Of a stretch of DNA of 64,000 nucleotides, positions 25,201-37,636 are shown piece after piece. Within the stretch, counting starts at the first letter, position 1. Every line of letters begins with the position of its first letter. The stretch is from Anaeramoeba flamelloides (lineage: Eukaryota > Metamonada > Anaeramoebidae): contig JANTQA010000032.1 of the NCBI GenBank assembly GCA_027625915.1, positions 8,494,001 to 8,558,000 of the forward strand, read 5' to 3'. The notes under the pieces are model-generated. The model had not been told where the DNA came from. It was given only the letters and a program-made list of their open reading frames with translations, and ran no database searches. The position numbers were made by a program, and so were the translations under genes.

Positions 25201-28200
25201 AAATCACAATTTTAACAAAAAAAAAAAACATGAAAAAATTAAAAATCATTTTTACACTTGTGAACCCAAAGATTAAAGGTATAAATAGAATTTACAATTA
25301 TTTCTCAATTGTTTAAAATATTTTCAAACCAATAAAACGAATTCAAATAAATTTTTCTAATAAAAAAAAATTAATAGATATTCTCAAATAACTGATTTTC
25401 AGACAAACAATTCCTTGTTTATTTTCATTAAAATTTGAAAAAGAGTATTGCCTAATCTTTTAAATTTCAAGAAATTTAATAAATATTTGTGAGTGAAATA
25501 AAAGACAATTTTTTTTTAGATCTACAAGGATTCAATATTTGATTTATTTTTATTGTATTTTTAAAATAAGATTAAAATTTCAAGGTAATTTGTCCCTACA
25601 GAAAGACTCTTAGAAATCACTAAAAGTGAGATTTCTTCAAAATTAAAATTTTTTGTAAATTTTTCTTTTTCTTTTTTGAACTAAAAAATCCAAACTAAAA
25701 AAGGATACGATCAGCAGACTGAAAAATTAATTTACGTAAAAATAAACTATTTTTAAAAATGATAACTCATCTCTCTAAAGTTGATAAATGAAGTTTCATA
25801 ACGGGTTTAATTATATTTTTGTGTAAATAATTACTCTATTACTTTTTTGGGAAAAAATAACTAAGAGTTACTAGTCACTTAAAAGAAATTAAAAGTAGTT
25901 AATGTAAAAATAAAATTTCTAAAGTAACTTTACTGCATTTTTAAAAAGATGAGTCACAAAAGTTTTATAAATTGTCTCTCAAACTGTTTGAAAAGAGTGA
26001 GCCAAATGGTTTAAGCAACACTTTGTAAAGCTTTTATATCTCACTTTTTTCAAATATCAAGATAGTATTGAAAAAAATACAGTATATGAAAATAATCCAG
26101 TAAACTTTTTTTAATGGGTCTATTATTAAATTTCAAATTTGGCCAAATTGAATTTTTTCGTATTTTTGAAGAGTTCCTTGATTATTATAAACAGTATGAT
26201 AGTTTTTAATGTTTTTCAATTATTGTGGGAGTAAAAATCAAAAAGATTATTTTGCTGATTAGTGGTCTTTTATTACAAAAATTGTAGAAAATACAAAATT
26301 TTGAAATCACCAATACTAAATATTTTTAAAAATTTATTCCAAACCCAATTTGAACCACCAAAAATAAAGTCGAAATTTTTTCCCTCTTAAAACAAGTTAC
26401 AAAAGAATAATTTGTCTCTTAATTAATTTTTTTTTTTACAATTCTAACCAAAATTCTCTAAGATACCATACAAACCTACCCAAACATACTCTAACACACC
26501 TTAACCTTGCCCGGAAAGTGGTTTTAAATACCCATAGTCAATATATTTCATTGAAATTGACTATTTTGAAAAAAATGAGAATTTGAAATTTGAAAAATAA
26601 TAATTTTCCCTTTTTAATTGTTAATATTAGTAAAATTGTGGTATAATTTCTTTTATTTAAAATCAAATCCTTTTTAAAAATAACCAATTTTTTTATCAAT
26701 CTAGTAATAAACCTACCTAAAGTTCATTAAAGTGGGGGTATCTGTAGAAAAATTATTTAATTGTTTTGATAACCCCGAGTAGATCTATTTATTTTGAAAA
26801 ACAATCAGAGTTTTATAGAGGTTTGCAATGAATATGTAAAATGATAATTTTTATTCTTGTTTTTTGATTGATTGTATATTATTTTGAGCAATGTGTAATT
26901 TAATCAATCATCATTCTAATAAATGAATGAGTTATAATTTTAAAAAGTTTGATTCTTAAATAAAAAGCAATTATTCAGCAATTCCACAACAAAATTCCTA
27001 ATATTAGCAATTTCTTGAAAAAATTTACAATAGAAGAAAAAATCAATTAAAAATTTTTATTGTTTAAAAAATTGTTTGTATCCTTATCGTTTTGCTTTTT
27101 TATTGAATTTAATTGTGCATCGTTTTCTACAACAAAGGTTGTTGTTTTTGTTTTATTTTCATTTTTTGGGAATATTTTGATGAACCTATTTTGAAAAATA
27201 CAAATCATAAATACTGGTTTAAGTTAGTACTAATATTCCTCTTTATTTTGCATTATCAATTTACCAATAGAAACGACTTAAAAATATTATTTGAAATATA
27301 AAAAAAAATTCCCCACTTTTTTGTAAATACCTTAATTCTTTTGAATTTTTTAATTCCTCAAACTGTTATTTGACTCTTAGATAATAAATAGAAAAAAAAA
27401 AAAAATACATTCAAACAATGTACAAATTTCGAAAAAAATTAAAAAATTAAATGAAAGTTTCTATATAAATTTTAATATCAATTAAAATGAAACAAAATTA
27501 TAAAAATCAATTAAACACACACACACACACAAAAAAATATTAATATTAAAAAATTCAATTAATTCCTAATGAAACAAAAGGAGGGGGGCGAACTACAACA
27601 AGAGAACAAAAAAAACAAAAAGGAAGAGATCTTGTTCACTCTTTAAATGTCACTCTTGATGAACTATATCGGGGAAAGAAGACCAAAATTGCTGTCTCAA
27701 GAAGGGTTTGCTGTAAGCAATGTAATGGCTACGGAACAAGCGATGGTAAAAAGCCACCAGTGTGCTCGGATTGTAACGGGAGAGGAATTAAAATTGTTGT
27801 TCAAAGATTGGGAATGGGAATGATCCAACAATACCAAACAAGGTGCCCAACCTGTGGGGGTACTGGGAAGTCACTCCAAAATGTTGAAAAATGCTCCGAA
27901 TGTAACGGGCAAAAGACCTTCCCAGAAAGGAAGGTACTCGAAGTCTTTATTGATAAGGGAACGCTCAATGGAGACAAGATCACCTTTGCTGGTGAGGGCG
28001 AGCAATCGTCCGAGACAACCCCCGGCGATGTTGTTTTGACAATCAAAGAAAAGCCACATCCTCTTTTCAAAAGGAAAGGGGCAGATCTGATCATGAATTA
28101 CACCCTTTCCTTATATGAAGCCCTCTGTGGATACCAAATTCTGATACATCATCTCGACAAACGTGACGTGCTTATAAACTCACCAACAGACGATGTTGTA

Positions 28201-28530
28201 AAGCCTGGTGATGTGCGTGGTTTAAGCGATCTGGGTATGCCCGTTAAAGGAAGACCTTTCCAATACGGAAGGTTATTTATTGTATTCGAGGTAGAATTCC
28301 CAGAAAAGGGGTTCTTGAACCCAGACGTCCAAAACCTTTTAAAATCTGCTTTACCTAACGAAACAAAAAAAAATAATGAAAAAGGTACAGGCGACGAAGA
28401 AAACTTTACCGCGGAAGTCATGGACATCAATACCCATAAAACTACAATTAAAAAAATGCAAGAAGTTTATCAATCAGATTCTGAAAATGAACGCGGTGGT
28501 GGCGGTGGTGTAGGCTGTGAACAAATGTAA
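22217..28530 (+). CDS. Type I DnaJ/Hsp40 co-chaperone with C-terminal CaaX box
   Basis: Four exons, 22217-22276, 22414-22488, 22626-22758 and 27581-28530, encode 405 residues, matching cytosolic DNAJA proteins. The J domain (residues 4-70) keeps the HPD motif in [11 protein letters not shown] short Gly-rich linker (FFGGGR) spans the junction of exons 3 and 4. The zinc-binding domain has four CxxCxGx modules, [24 protein letters not shown] and CSECNGQK; the last is degenerate in the same way as in animal DNAJA1. The C-terminal substrate-binding barrels follow ([45 protein letters not shown]). The protein ends CEQM, a CaaX box that family knowledge links to farnesylation and membrane association. 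It would deliver clients to Hsp70 and stimulate its ATPase. The 4,822-bp third intron is packed with mobile DNA; phase 1 joins the exons exactly at a Gly codon. Confidence 0.95.
23126..23948 (-). mobile_element. 5'-truncated LINE copy, minus strand, with palindrome insertion
   Basis: Flanked by AAAAAGCTGTATTTT on both sides (23111-23125 and 23949-23963), a 15-bp target-site duplication. The A-rich tail faces the left end. On the minus strand the 5' part (to about 23634) encodes [10 protein letters not shown]...[13 protein letters not shown]...SPSWKVQK. The 3' part (23529-23152) encodes [14 protein letters not shown], then a CKLC...HFLWNC zinc-knuckle-like motif. The reverse transcriptase core is absent. 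The 3' tail differs from the three plus-strand copies, suggesting a second subfamily. Confidence 0.85.
23544..23633. repeat. 90-bp near-perfect palindrome inserted in LINE copy
   Basis: Starts GTCGTTAGGTTTTTTTT and ends AAAAAAAACCTAGACACGAC. The arms continue through GAAATAAACAGAAAATTT and its complement around a loop of a few bases. It interrupts LINE coding sequence that is contiguous in the copy at 58826-59525. It belongs to the same family as 34316-34612 and the cluster at 14160-14820. Confidence 0.85.
24858..25262. mobile_element. 405-bp foldback element in DnaJ intron
   Basis: Inverted arms of about 100 bp: the left begins CACATGTGCAAAAATGATTT and the right ends in its near complement (ATCATTTTTACACTTGTG). 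The arms meet at CGATTCCCAAG and CTTGGGAATCG (24948-24958 and 25162-25172). The 200-bp loop contains no frame. No clear target duplication. Only one copy is seen in this window. Confidence 0.82.
26120..26605. mobile_element. ~490 bp dispersed element, copy 2
   Basis: Diverged direct copy of 8165-8670. Shared parts are TTAAATTTCAAATTTGG at the left, CTTAAAACAAGTTACAAAAG in the middle and GATACCATACAAACCTACCC at the C-rich part. The right end is eroded. Confidence 0.72.
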
Positions 28531-30184
28531 AAAGCGTTTACAAAAGACTATTCCGATGTTTTTTTTTTTTTTGGTTTTTTATTATATTGATTATTCCTTC
28601 TTTTTTACATTTTTTTTTTTTTCATCAACATTTATTGCTCCTTATCGATTTTATTAAAACAAATCAGTTTCAGATTAATTTGATAAATAATAGACAGCAA
28701 TTCAATATATTACAAATACTTTTTATTCTTTTTCATTTTTTCCATTTTCATGTGATACATTTATCCATTTATTATTTTTATAATTGGCGGACAAGAATAA
28801 CAAGATACAATTTCGAAATTTACAATAATCCTAAATGTCAAAGGAATTTTTAATGAACACTGAATTAATCAAATAAGGCACAAAATAATATTTATTTTTA
28901 AGGTTCAATTCTTGGCTATAAGGAAATTAATTTTTTTTTTTCGATTATTTCAGCTGGAAAAAAAAATATTATGTGTTATTATGATCAATCTTTTTTAGTG
29001 TGTTTTTTTGATTCTTTTGTATGGTTTATTTTGTTTTTTTTTTTATGCCTTATCTGTGATCTTAGAGTGTGAGATTTCTGATCTGATAGTGTGTGATAAA
29101 AAGCCTAAGTTGTGTAAACCGTTTCAAAATAATAAAATAGATCACATTTAATTTGATATTAAATTATGATGAGACTCATTTTTTTTGATATTTCCAAAAA
29201 AAAATTTAAAGAGATGTGAGAAGAACATTTTTTTTTTTATAAACTCCAATTCATAATTTTTACAGGTCTAAAATTCATGTGATTTAAAAACAATCTTATT
29301 AAATCAATTTACTGAGAAATACTAGATTCTAACAACTTATATTTAATTAGTATGCTAACAAAAATTTGTCATTTACATATAAAATAAAAAATAAATAATT
29401 AAAATAAATAATAACTTATGTAAAAAATTATGAGTTGGTTTTTTTGTTACGGGTTAAATGTTTATACAATAATTAATCAGGTGAAGAGAGAATTATGAAG
29501 TTACTAAAATTCTATCTTCGAAACCAAAAAGATTCTAGATAGATATTAGTTTTTTTTTTAAGAAAAAGTCATTAGGGGAGTTTTTAATTCATTAGAGTTT
29601 TCTAAGAAAAAATAAAGAGTATAAAAAAATTTTCTTCTAAGAGAAAAGTAAAGAATTTAAAAAAATAAAGAAAAAAAAAATATGAAGAATTTAAAAATAA
29701 CAGAGCATTTTAAATTTTTGTGAATGATTCACACATTTTTCACAATTTAATTTAAAAAATAAAATTTGCTAATCTAATGTCCAATAAAAAGAAAAAATTT
29801 AGACTTAATTATCAACATTTTCCTTTTGAGACTAGATTATTTTTAAATTTAAACCTACTTCTTTGAGAACTCTATTGGTAAAAGAAACATACGGAAAATC
29901 AAGTGAAAATTATTTCCTTTTAATTATTCGAATATTAGTATTAAAATTTATTCTAATTAAGAAATTTCCTAACAAAATAATCATTTTTATAATCTATTTC
30001 TTACAGAACTTCCTACCTTCACTTGAAAATATACAAGACGAAGAAATTGATTTTCAATCAAAATAATAGTCCTAATTAATATACACAAACTTTGTTACAA
30101 ATTGTTTATCATAAACCAGTTAATTGTTTATAGAAGATTAAAAATTTTTTTTAGTCAATTTTTCAGTTTATCCCTGACAAACCT
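28531..30184. other. Intergenic stretch between DnaJ and the CAP-Gly gene
   Basis: Mostly T- and A-rich. A TTACAG at 30001-30006 is followed by 19 codons and TAA (NFLPSLENIQDEEIDF...), which could be a terminal exon or chance; no partner exon was found. Nothing else supported. Confidence 0.45.
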
Positions 30185-30420
30185 ATTCATAATGCCGAAA
30201 TTAATGCTGATATTCAATTTCCAAAATTGAAAAAATCTTTGGTTTAAACCTTTCAGGAGCAATTAACTAAAATACTTTCAAGTTACGGTTGTTTCTGTGA
30301 AATCTTAGATTTCTTTTCTTTTGAAATTCAATTTTTGTTTTGCAAAAAAATAATTTATCTTGTAAAGTAAGAGAAGTTGAAATTATTGCCTTATCTTTGA
30401 AATTGAATTTAATATTTCAT
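30185..30420 (+). repeat. Dispersed ~240-bp repeat, copy A
   Basis: Shares ATTCAATTTCCAAAATTG, CTTTCAAGTTACGGTTGT and TTTGAAATTCAATTTTTG with 31815-31990. It also matches, in reverse complement, 57330-57540. This copy and the next lie in direct orientation on either side of the first two CAP-Gly exons. Confidence 0.7.
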
Positions 30421-30554
30421 CAGAGACAATTTCAAAAAATAAAACTAGTATGTGTGTATTTTAAATTTGCACTCAAGGCTTGATCGGAGGTATTTATTGA
30501 ACAGAAAAGAAAATACAAATTTTAATAAAATGATTTTTCCATTTTTTACTTTTG

Positions 30555-33500
30555 ATGAACTATAATTTAGGTTCTCGTGTTTCTGTTTTTGGATGTCAAG
30601 GTACCATTGTATTTCATGGTAAAACACATTTTTCAAAGAATGTTAAGTGGTATGGGATCTGTTTAGATGAGCCAGGTAATTATTATTATTTTATAAAAAA
30701 AAAAATCAAACACAAAAAAGAGAGGAAAATCTGAACACCCACAAACAAAAATTTTTTCTCTTTAAATTCAAACTCACCTTCAAAGTTGGAAGGAATAATG
30801 GCCAAGTAGACGGGTATTCATATTTTTCATGTGAAGAAAATCATGGTCTCTTTGTTCGAGAATCATTATTACGGCCAGTAAAAACAATCAAAGAACAAGC
30901 CGAAAGAGAGAGAAACAAAACATCCTCAAACCTTTTTCAAAAACTAATCCAAGACGGAGACTCTGAAGAAGAAGCTGAAATGATCAGGGAATTTGAATCG
31001 TTGTTGTACCAAAACGAGCCAAACGTGAAGAGCGACGAAGACTTGGATCCTGATTTTTGCTATCAAATTAATGAAAATTCAACTTATTCCATCTCTGCCT
31101 CCTTACCATTTCTTTTAAAAGAACAGCTTCCAATAAATATGGTTGATACAATCCCACTAGATTTTGAGGATCTTGCAGAAATCCGTAACCAGCTAACAGA
31201 TCATCAACAATTAATGTTAAAATTGATCGACGACAAAGAAAGAAACGAAACACATTTCCTGATACTTGAAGGCTTTCTTGAAAACTTGAACGAGTACGGC
31301 GATCCTGAAGAAATGTATCAAAAACAATTAGATTCCGAATTTAAAATAACAAGAGAGCTACAGAATGATGAACTCGATGATCTTACTCTTGAAATTAACA
31401 AACAAATTGAAAAAGAATCAAATATCCAAAATGAATTAGAACAACAGTGCTATGTAAGTTTATTTCTTTTTTTTTTTTTTTTTTTGGCTTGGTTAAACTC
31501 AATGAATGAAAACACTGGACAAACCCAAATACTTCAGTTGCCTGGTAGGCATTATTAGAGCACACCCTATTTATTGTATTTGTAGAATAATATTTAGTAT
31601 ACAACTGTTCCAACTCTACCATGGAAATTTATAAAGCAGAAAACTTGATTTTCTATTCTAAAATTTTGCCATTTATTCCAAATCGTAAATTGTTTTGATC
31701 AGTTTGTGTAAACTGTGATTCTATATAATAGAAAAGAAAAATTTATGATTATCCCAATTTTTTTGGCTTTGGGAATCAACAAACAAATCCAGAAAAAACA
31801 TACACTTGTGAGAGATCTTCAATTTCCAAAATTGCAAAAATCCCAGCTTTAAATTATTTAAAAACAATGATCGAAAAACACTTTCAAGTTACGGTTGTTT
31901 CTGTTATTACTTTTCTTTTGAAATTCAATTTTTGTCTTTTCTTATTACAAAATAATTTCTCTTAGAACACACTGTTATTTTAAAAAAGAGAGTACTTTTT
32001 TTTTTTTACGAGATTGTCAGAATTAAAACTTTTTAAATCTTTAATGTTTTAATAAATTGTGGAGTTTTTTTTAAAAAAAGTGTTTTTCGATTTTAAATAA
32101 CTAAAATATGATTGAAAAATTTTTTGTTAACATTAAAAAGAATTCAGTTGAATAAATTAAAATATTTTAGATTTTATAAAAAAGTTATGTATGAAAAAAA
32201 TTTAAAAGAGTTTAAAATTGATTTATTTTTTCTAATTGAAAATATTAAAAACACTATTAAAAATTGAAAAAATAAATCTGTTAAAAGATTTCAAAAAATT
32301 GAAAATTTGAAATATATTAGTGATGATGAAAATAATTATTAATTTAAATCCAATTGAAAATAAAAATGATAAAAAATGTCTTATTACAATTCAGAAAATA
32401 TTTAATAATTGGTTAATTAACCCTAATAAGAATAATATCGAATGTATTAAAAAAAGATCAATTTTATTTATTCATAAAAAAGGAAATGAAGGGGTAGCTT
32501 TAAATTATAGACCAATTTCTATTAACCAAAGTTTACCAAGATTATTTCTAAAAAGGTTATCTAAACTAATTGAACCTTTATTATGAATTTATTCATAAAT
32601 TTCAATTTGGCTTTAGAAAAAAAAACATGATACCTGTATTGCAGGATTAAAATTTCTTAAATACTTATAATACGATAAAATCAAATAATGAAAAGGGAAA
32701 ATGATAAAACATATATTATACCGATTGATAGAGCAAAATGTTTTGATTCAATTAATTTTAAAATAATTAGAAAAACAATAAAAAAATTTATTTTAAATGA
32801 AATTATTTAATTTTTTTTTATTAAAATATTATCAAGGGGACGAACTTGGAATATTCCAAGGGTATACCTTATCTCCTATTTTATTTGCTCTAATTTCACA
32901 TTTTCTTTTACTAAAAATAATATCATTAACAAACTATTGCCAAATGTTTACAGATGATTTAATTTTAATTATTAAAGGAAATAAAAATCATTTAAATCAG
33001 AAATTAAATTCAATATATGAAATTATTATTCAATTTGGATTAAAACCTAATAAACATAAAACAGTTATATCGAAAGAATTTACAAAAAAAAAATAAATAT
33101 TTGGGTATTTCTTTAGATAAAATTTCACATATAGTTTATTATTTAAAAAAATCTAAAGAAACATAAACAAATGCATGCAAACATTTATTTAATAACAATT
33201 CTCTGAACAATAGTTTAAAAATTAGATTATTTATTTTTTTCTATTTTTTCCCTTGTTGAATTTCCTTTTTATTGGGAAGAAGAGTTACTAAGGAGAAAAA
33301 TCAAGTGGTTACCTACTAATACTGGAAGGACAGAAACTAGTCGGTATGGGTAACTTGAAAATAAAAAGAAAAGACAAAAACAAAAACTGGAACGATCAAA
33401 AAAGATTGGATCAAAAAGAAAAAAAATGGCAGCTACTAAACAACTACCTCTCAACGAAGCATTCACGATTTCTTAGAAATAATTAAACGACAAAATTTTA

Positions 33501-34621
33501 AATAAAAGGATCGTGTCTGTTTTAATGAGTGTTCTTGATAAAAATGGACAGTTGGTTTTTTTTTTTTGATTTTTTATCAACTGTTCAAAAAAAATTTTTT
33601 TTTTGTTTACTAACTTGCTTTTTTTTTTTTTTTTTTTTTCTTTACTTTTTTTTTTCTTTTTAATTTTTCTTTTTGTTTTTTCAACCAATAAAAAATTGGA
33701 ACCTGCTCGATTCCAAAATATTTTTTTTTCTTTATCATCTAAATTACTAATTTACCATTAGTAATCAGAGTGAGTGCCTAGGTTTTCCAGAATTCAAAAG
33801 AATGGAGTAAAATCTTCGATTTAACTCAATTCTTTTAAATTCTGGAAAGCTTAACGACTGTAAGAGGATCTTTGATCACTCCCTTCAACCAATAAAAAAA
33901 AAAAAAATTAGATTATTTAAATCTTTTATATTAAACCAATTGACCTATGGTTGAGAAATATATAATTATGAAATAAAAACTGTAAATTATTTAAATTCTT
34001 TGAATTAATTCATGTATTACTGAAATATGTAAAATAAACAGAAACACACCAATTTTTATTTACAAAACAGAATTTAAAATTGAAAATATGATAATTTCAA
34101 TAAATAAAAGGAAATTTAAATTCAAAAATAAATTAGGAAATTTACCTCTGCCTAATTTAGAAAAAATAATAAAATTTAATCAAAGAAAAAATACTAAAAT
34201 TTAATCAAAGAAAAAATACTAAAATCAATTGGAAGTCAAAAGATTTAATCGAACTAAAAAACGAAATATATAAATATACATATAATGAGTTGCTGAATTC
34301 TACAAGTTGAAAGCGTCGTTAGGTTTTTTTTTTTTGCTTTTAGAAATAAAAAGAAAATTTGAGAAATTTTCTATTTATTTCTTAAATTAAAAAAAAACGC
34401 CGTTAGCTTTTCCAGAATTCAGAAGAATTGAGTAAAATCTTTGATTTTTCTCCATTCTTTTGAATTCTGGAAAAGCTAGGCACTTGACGACACTTTTAGT
34501 TAGGTTTTCCCGAATCTAAAAGAATAGAGTTAAATCTTTGATTTTACTCTATAATTTTGAATTCTGGAAAATATAGGCACTATACTGCACTCAATGGCAC
34601 TCCTAGGCGCCACACCCCCCC

Positions 34622-34655
<34 letters not shown>

Positions 34656-37604
34656 TTCACAATAATTATTAATCAAAATTAAATATCAGTGGTTATCTCT
34701 CAAGCTCAACAATCCTAAAATTTTGAACATTTACTAACAGCTTAAATAGATATTACTTTGTAATTAATATAAATTCAAGGAAATTTTATCCATTATATTT
34801 AAAGTATAAACAAAAGGAAATTATAGAAAATGTTGATAATTTTTTATCGGTCTTTCTTTTCTATGAAAAAGATAGATTGATTTTTCAAAATAAATTAAAA
34901 GAAATAAATCTTAATGAAATAATTTTAAATTGTGATAGTTTTAAATTATTTTTATTCATTAATAATCGTGAAATCTATGATTTTATAGGTAAATCTCTGA
35001 AAGGGAATTTAAGTCTAAGGGAATCTAGAGTGTAATTTACACTTCTTCAACAATAACAATAAAAAAAAAAAAGTGTTTTTTCTTCATATATCAACCTCTA
35101 CACCACATTTAAAGGTTGAAGTCTTCATTTTATAAAATAGAAAACTTTTAAAAAGTTTTAATTCTCAAAAATTCCTCACTTTTTATAAATAGAACACTTT
35201 AAAAAAGTTTTAATTCTGAGAAAGCTTTTGCTTTTTTGCAGTAACTAAACTTGAAAAAAGTTTTCAAAAAGTCCTCACTTTTTTAAAACGGCTTTAACAG
35301 AAATTGGAAATATTATCTTATTATATATGAGAGAAATTGAATTTTCTCTTTCATAAACGACAATTTAAAAATATGAGATTAATCTCTTTGCCTTATAATT
35401 TTACATAGCAGTAAAAATTTTTTATGGTCAGGTTAGAATGGCTTTATCAATAAAAACCAGAAAAAGATAAACTCAAATAGTTAGAAATCACCGATTTCGA
35501 TCAATAACTTGGAATTGTGGAGTAAAAAAAAGATGAAGTAGTGGAAACTTATTCCCATTTGCAATTCATATATCAATATTGTCAATTAAATTATTTTATT
35601 TAGAATTTCTGGTAAAATATTAAAATTCAATTTTTAAACAAACTAAAATCCCAAAAGAGAGACGTTGTTTGGATTTGTTTGCGTTTGGCCTTTTTAATTA
35701 GGAAAATAATTACCGGAGTGGTTCTAATTTGGTGGGCAAGTATTTAGAAAGAGAAATGGTGGCGACAATTTAACTTCTTCTTTATTATATCTAGGTATAT
35801 AAGGAATTTGCAAAAAAGTGGGTGCATTTTTTTTTTATATTTCATCTAATATTTTCTTTTTAAGTAGTACTATTTGTAAATTGGTAATAAAAAATTAAGA
35901 GGAATGTTAACACTTATTGAATGAATCAGTGACTAAGGTATTTATTTTGAAATGTATTCCTCAAAAATTTCTCGAATATTTCCAAACAATAAGAGAAAAA
36001 ATTAATCAATTTTTTTATTGAAATCAATATACAAAAAATTTCAATCAAAAAATGGGCAATCTGATAAGAATACAAACTATTTTTTAAACAATAAAAAGTT
36101 TGCATGTGTTTTGCCTTTCTCTGTGAAATTCTATCCAGATTAGATCAAGTTAGGAAAAAATTACGATCATCAAAATAAAGAAAATAAATAGACACCAATT
36201 TTCATACCTAAAAAATGTCATATAAAATTGAGATCAGAAACTTTGATATCTTTTCGAATTAAAAAGTAATAACATAGAAAGAAACAAACATATTAAATTA
36301 TTATGAAGAATCAATTTATGATGAATAACAATTTTGGATATTTAAATAATTATATTGGAATTAAGTTTAATAAAGATTGTTTTAAAATAAATTTGCCACT
36401 ATCTTTTTTGGAAATAGCTTACAATTTTGTGAATAATCAGAATCAATAACATTGACTCCTTTTTTTAACATAAAATTAAACTCAAAAAATAAAAAACCCA
36501 TTCCTCTCTATTTTGAAATGACAATTTCAAATTTTGTGATTCGTATTTTATTACAAATATTAAATCATATCTTTTACTTTCGACATAAAAATCTATATTT
36601 TTTAACCATAGTTAGTGTAAATGTTCATTTTAAATTCCCACTTGTTTGATCACTAATTTTTTTTTAAAAAAAACTGTAAAGAATGGCAAATCAGATGTGA
36701 TCAAAATAAATTGTCAAAAAATTATTTGAAAGGTGTTCAAAATTTTCTTAATAAAATCATTTTTTTTTTTTTTTATTCCAACATTGCAAAAATTTCCAAA
36801 GTATAATCCTGTTGAAAAAAATCAATTAAAATTCAACAACATTTTATTCTTTATTTTAAACTAAACTCTGTTTCAGTCAAAGGGAAAACATTTTTTTCAA
36901 ATATCAATTATTTTATATAATTGGCCTTTGAAGAACAAATAAGAAATAAACAGAATAATACACATCAAAGAATTGTTGATATATGTCTGAAAGAAAACTA
37001 ATTAATCAATAGATTTTTTAAAAATTGAAAAACTCAAATTCTTAGCAATTAGGGCCCTATTGAGAAAAACAACTATGTTTATTTTGAACTTCTACTGGTA
37101 TTTGAATAATAAATATGAAACATTTTTCACTTCATTTTCCATACTTTTCTTTTAGAAATCAAGCCCCAAAACTAAGTGTGTTGGTATTTGTGGTCTCTAT
37201 TTGAAAAAGAAAATGAAAATGAAGTGAAAATTTTTCACATTTATTAAATAAATATCAGGATCAAAGATCGAATAGAATTGCAATAGAAATCAATATGATT
37301 TCTCAACAATCTTTACATGATTTCAATGACCTTAGAATAACACGTTTTTACAATGTGACTATTGATCTTGTAATAAAAAAAGTTTTGGCAACTGAATGAC
37401 GTTTTAAAAAAAAATCGAAAAAAAAAATAAAAATGTGAAAAAATGATTTCAATTTTGAAAATTTCCAAAATAAAATTTTTCTTCTAAGATCTATGCAAAC
37501 CCTTTAAACACATGTATTATACCATTACAACTGGGCCCCTTTGACTGAAAAATAGTTTAGTTCTTCATTTAATAACCATATACAATTTTAATATAATATT
37601 AATT

Positions 37605-37636
<32 letters not shown>

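Larger units (their letters stand above)
22759..27580 (+). other. 4.8 kb transposon-filled intron of the DnaJ gene
   Basis: Begins GTAAAT and ends AAAAG. It holds a LINE copy (23126-23948, minus), a palindrome inside that copy, a 405-bp foldback element (24858-25262), a ~490-bp dispersed repeat (26120-26605), two copies of an AAACAGTTTGA/AGAGTGAG-type repeat (about 23030-23100 and 25975-26045) and a CA microsatellite (27513-27530). I see no other gene in it. The gene's other two introns are 137 bp each. Confidence 0.85.
32088..35065 (+). mobile_element. Non-LTR retrotransposon (LINE), longest copy, with TSD
   Basis: Bounded by AAAAAAAGTGTTTTT at 32073-32087 and 35066-35080, a 15-bp target-site duplication, with an A-run at its 3' end. 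It carries reverse transcriptase blocks in several frames: LNYRPISINQS (about 32500), FQFGFRK (about 32600), GIFQGYTLSPILFALIS (about 32850) and FTDD at 32947-32958 (catalytic box, usually FADD). The 3' tail shows LNRYYFV-type sequence near 34740. No upstream endonuclease domain is seen, so it is 5' truncated. Multiple stops and frame changes make it inactive. Two later insertions split it (33234-33902 and 34316-34640). Confidence 0.88.

Noticed and set aside
27801-28430. Several frames overlapping the last DnaJ exon on both strands
   Set aside because: Shadows of the well-supported DnaJ coding frame, which is less AT-rich than its surroundings.
29863-30066. Possible terminal exon after TTACAG (NFLPSLENIQDEEIDF)
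   Set aside because: Codon use looks plausible but no upstream exon with matching phase or known domain was found.
37606-37636. CAA/ACA run considered as a CRISPR-like or coding repeat
   Set aside because: Simple trinucleotide microsatellite in the intron just before an acceptor; no spacers, no frame.
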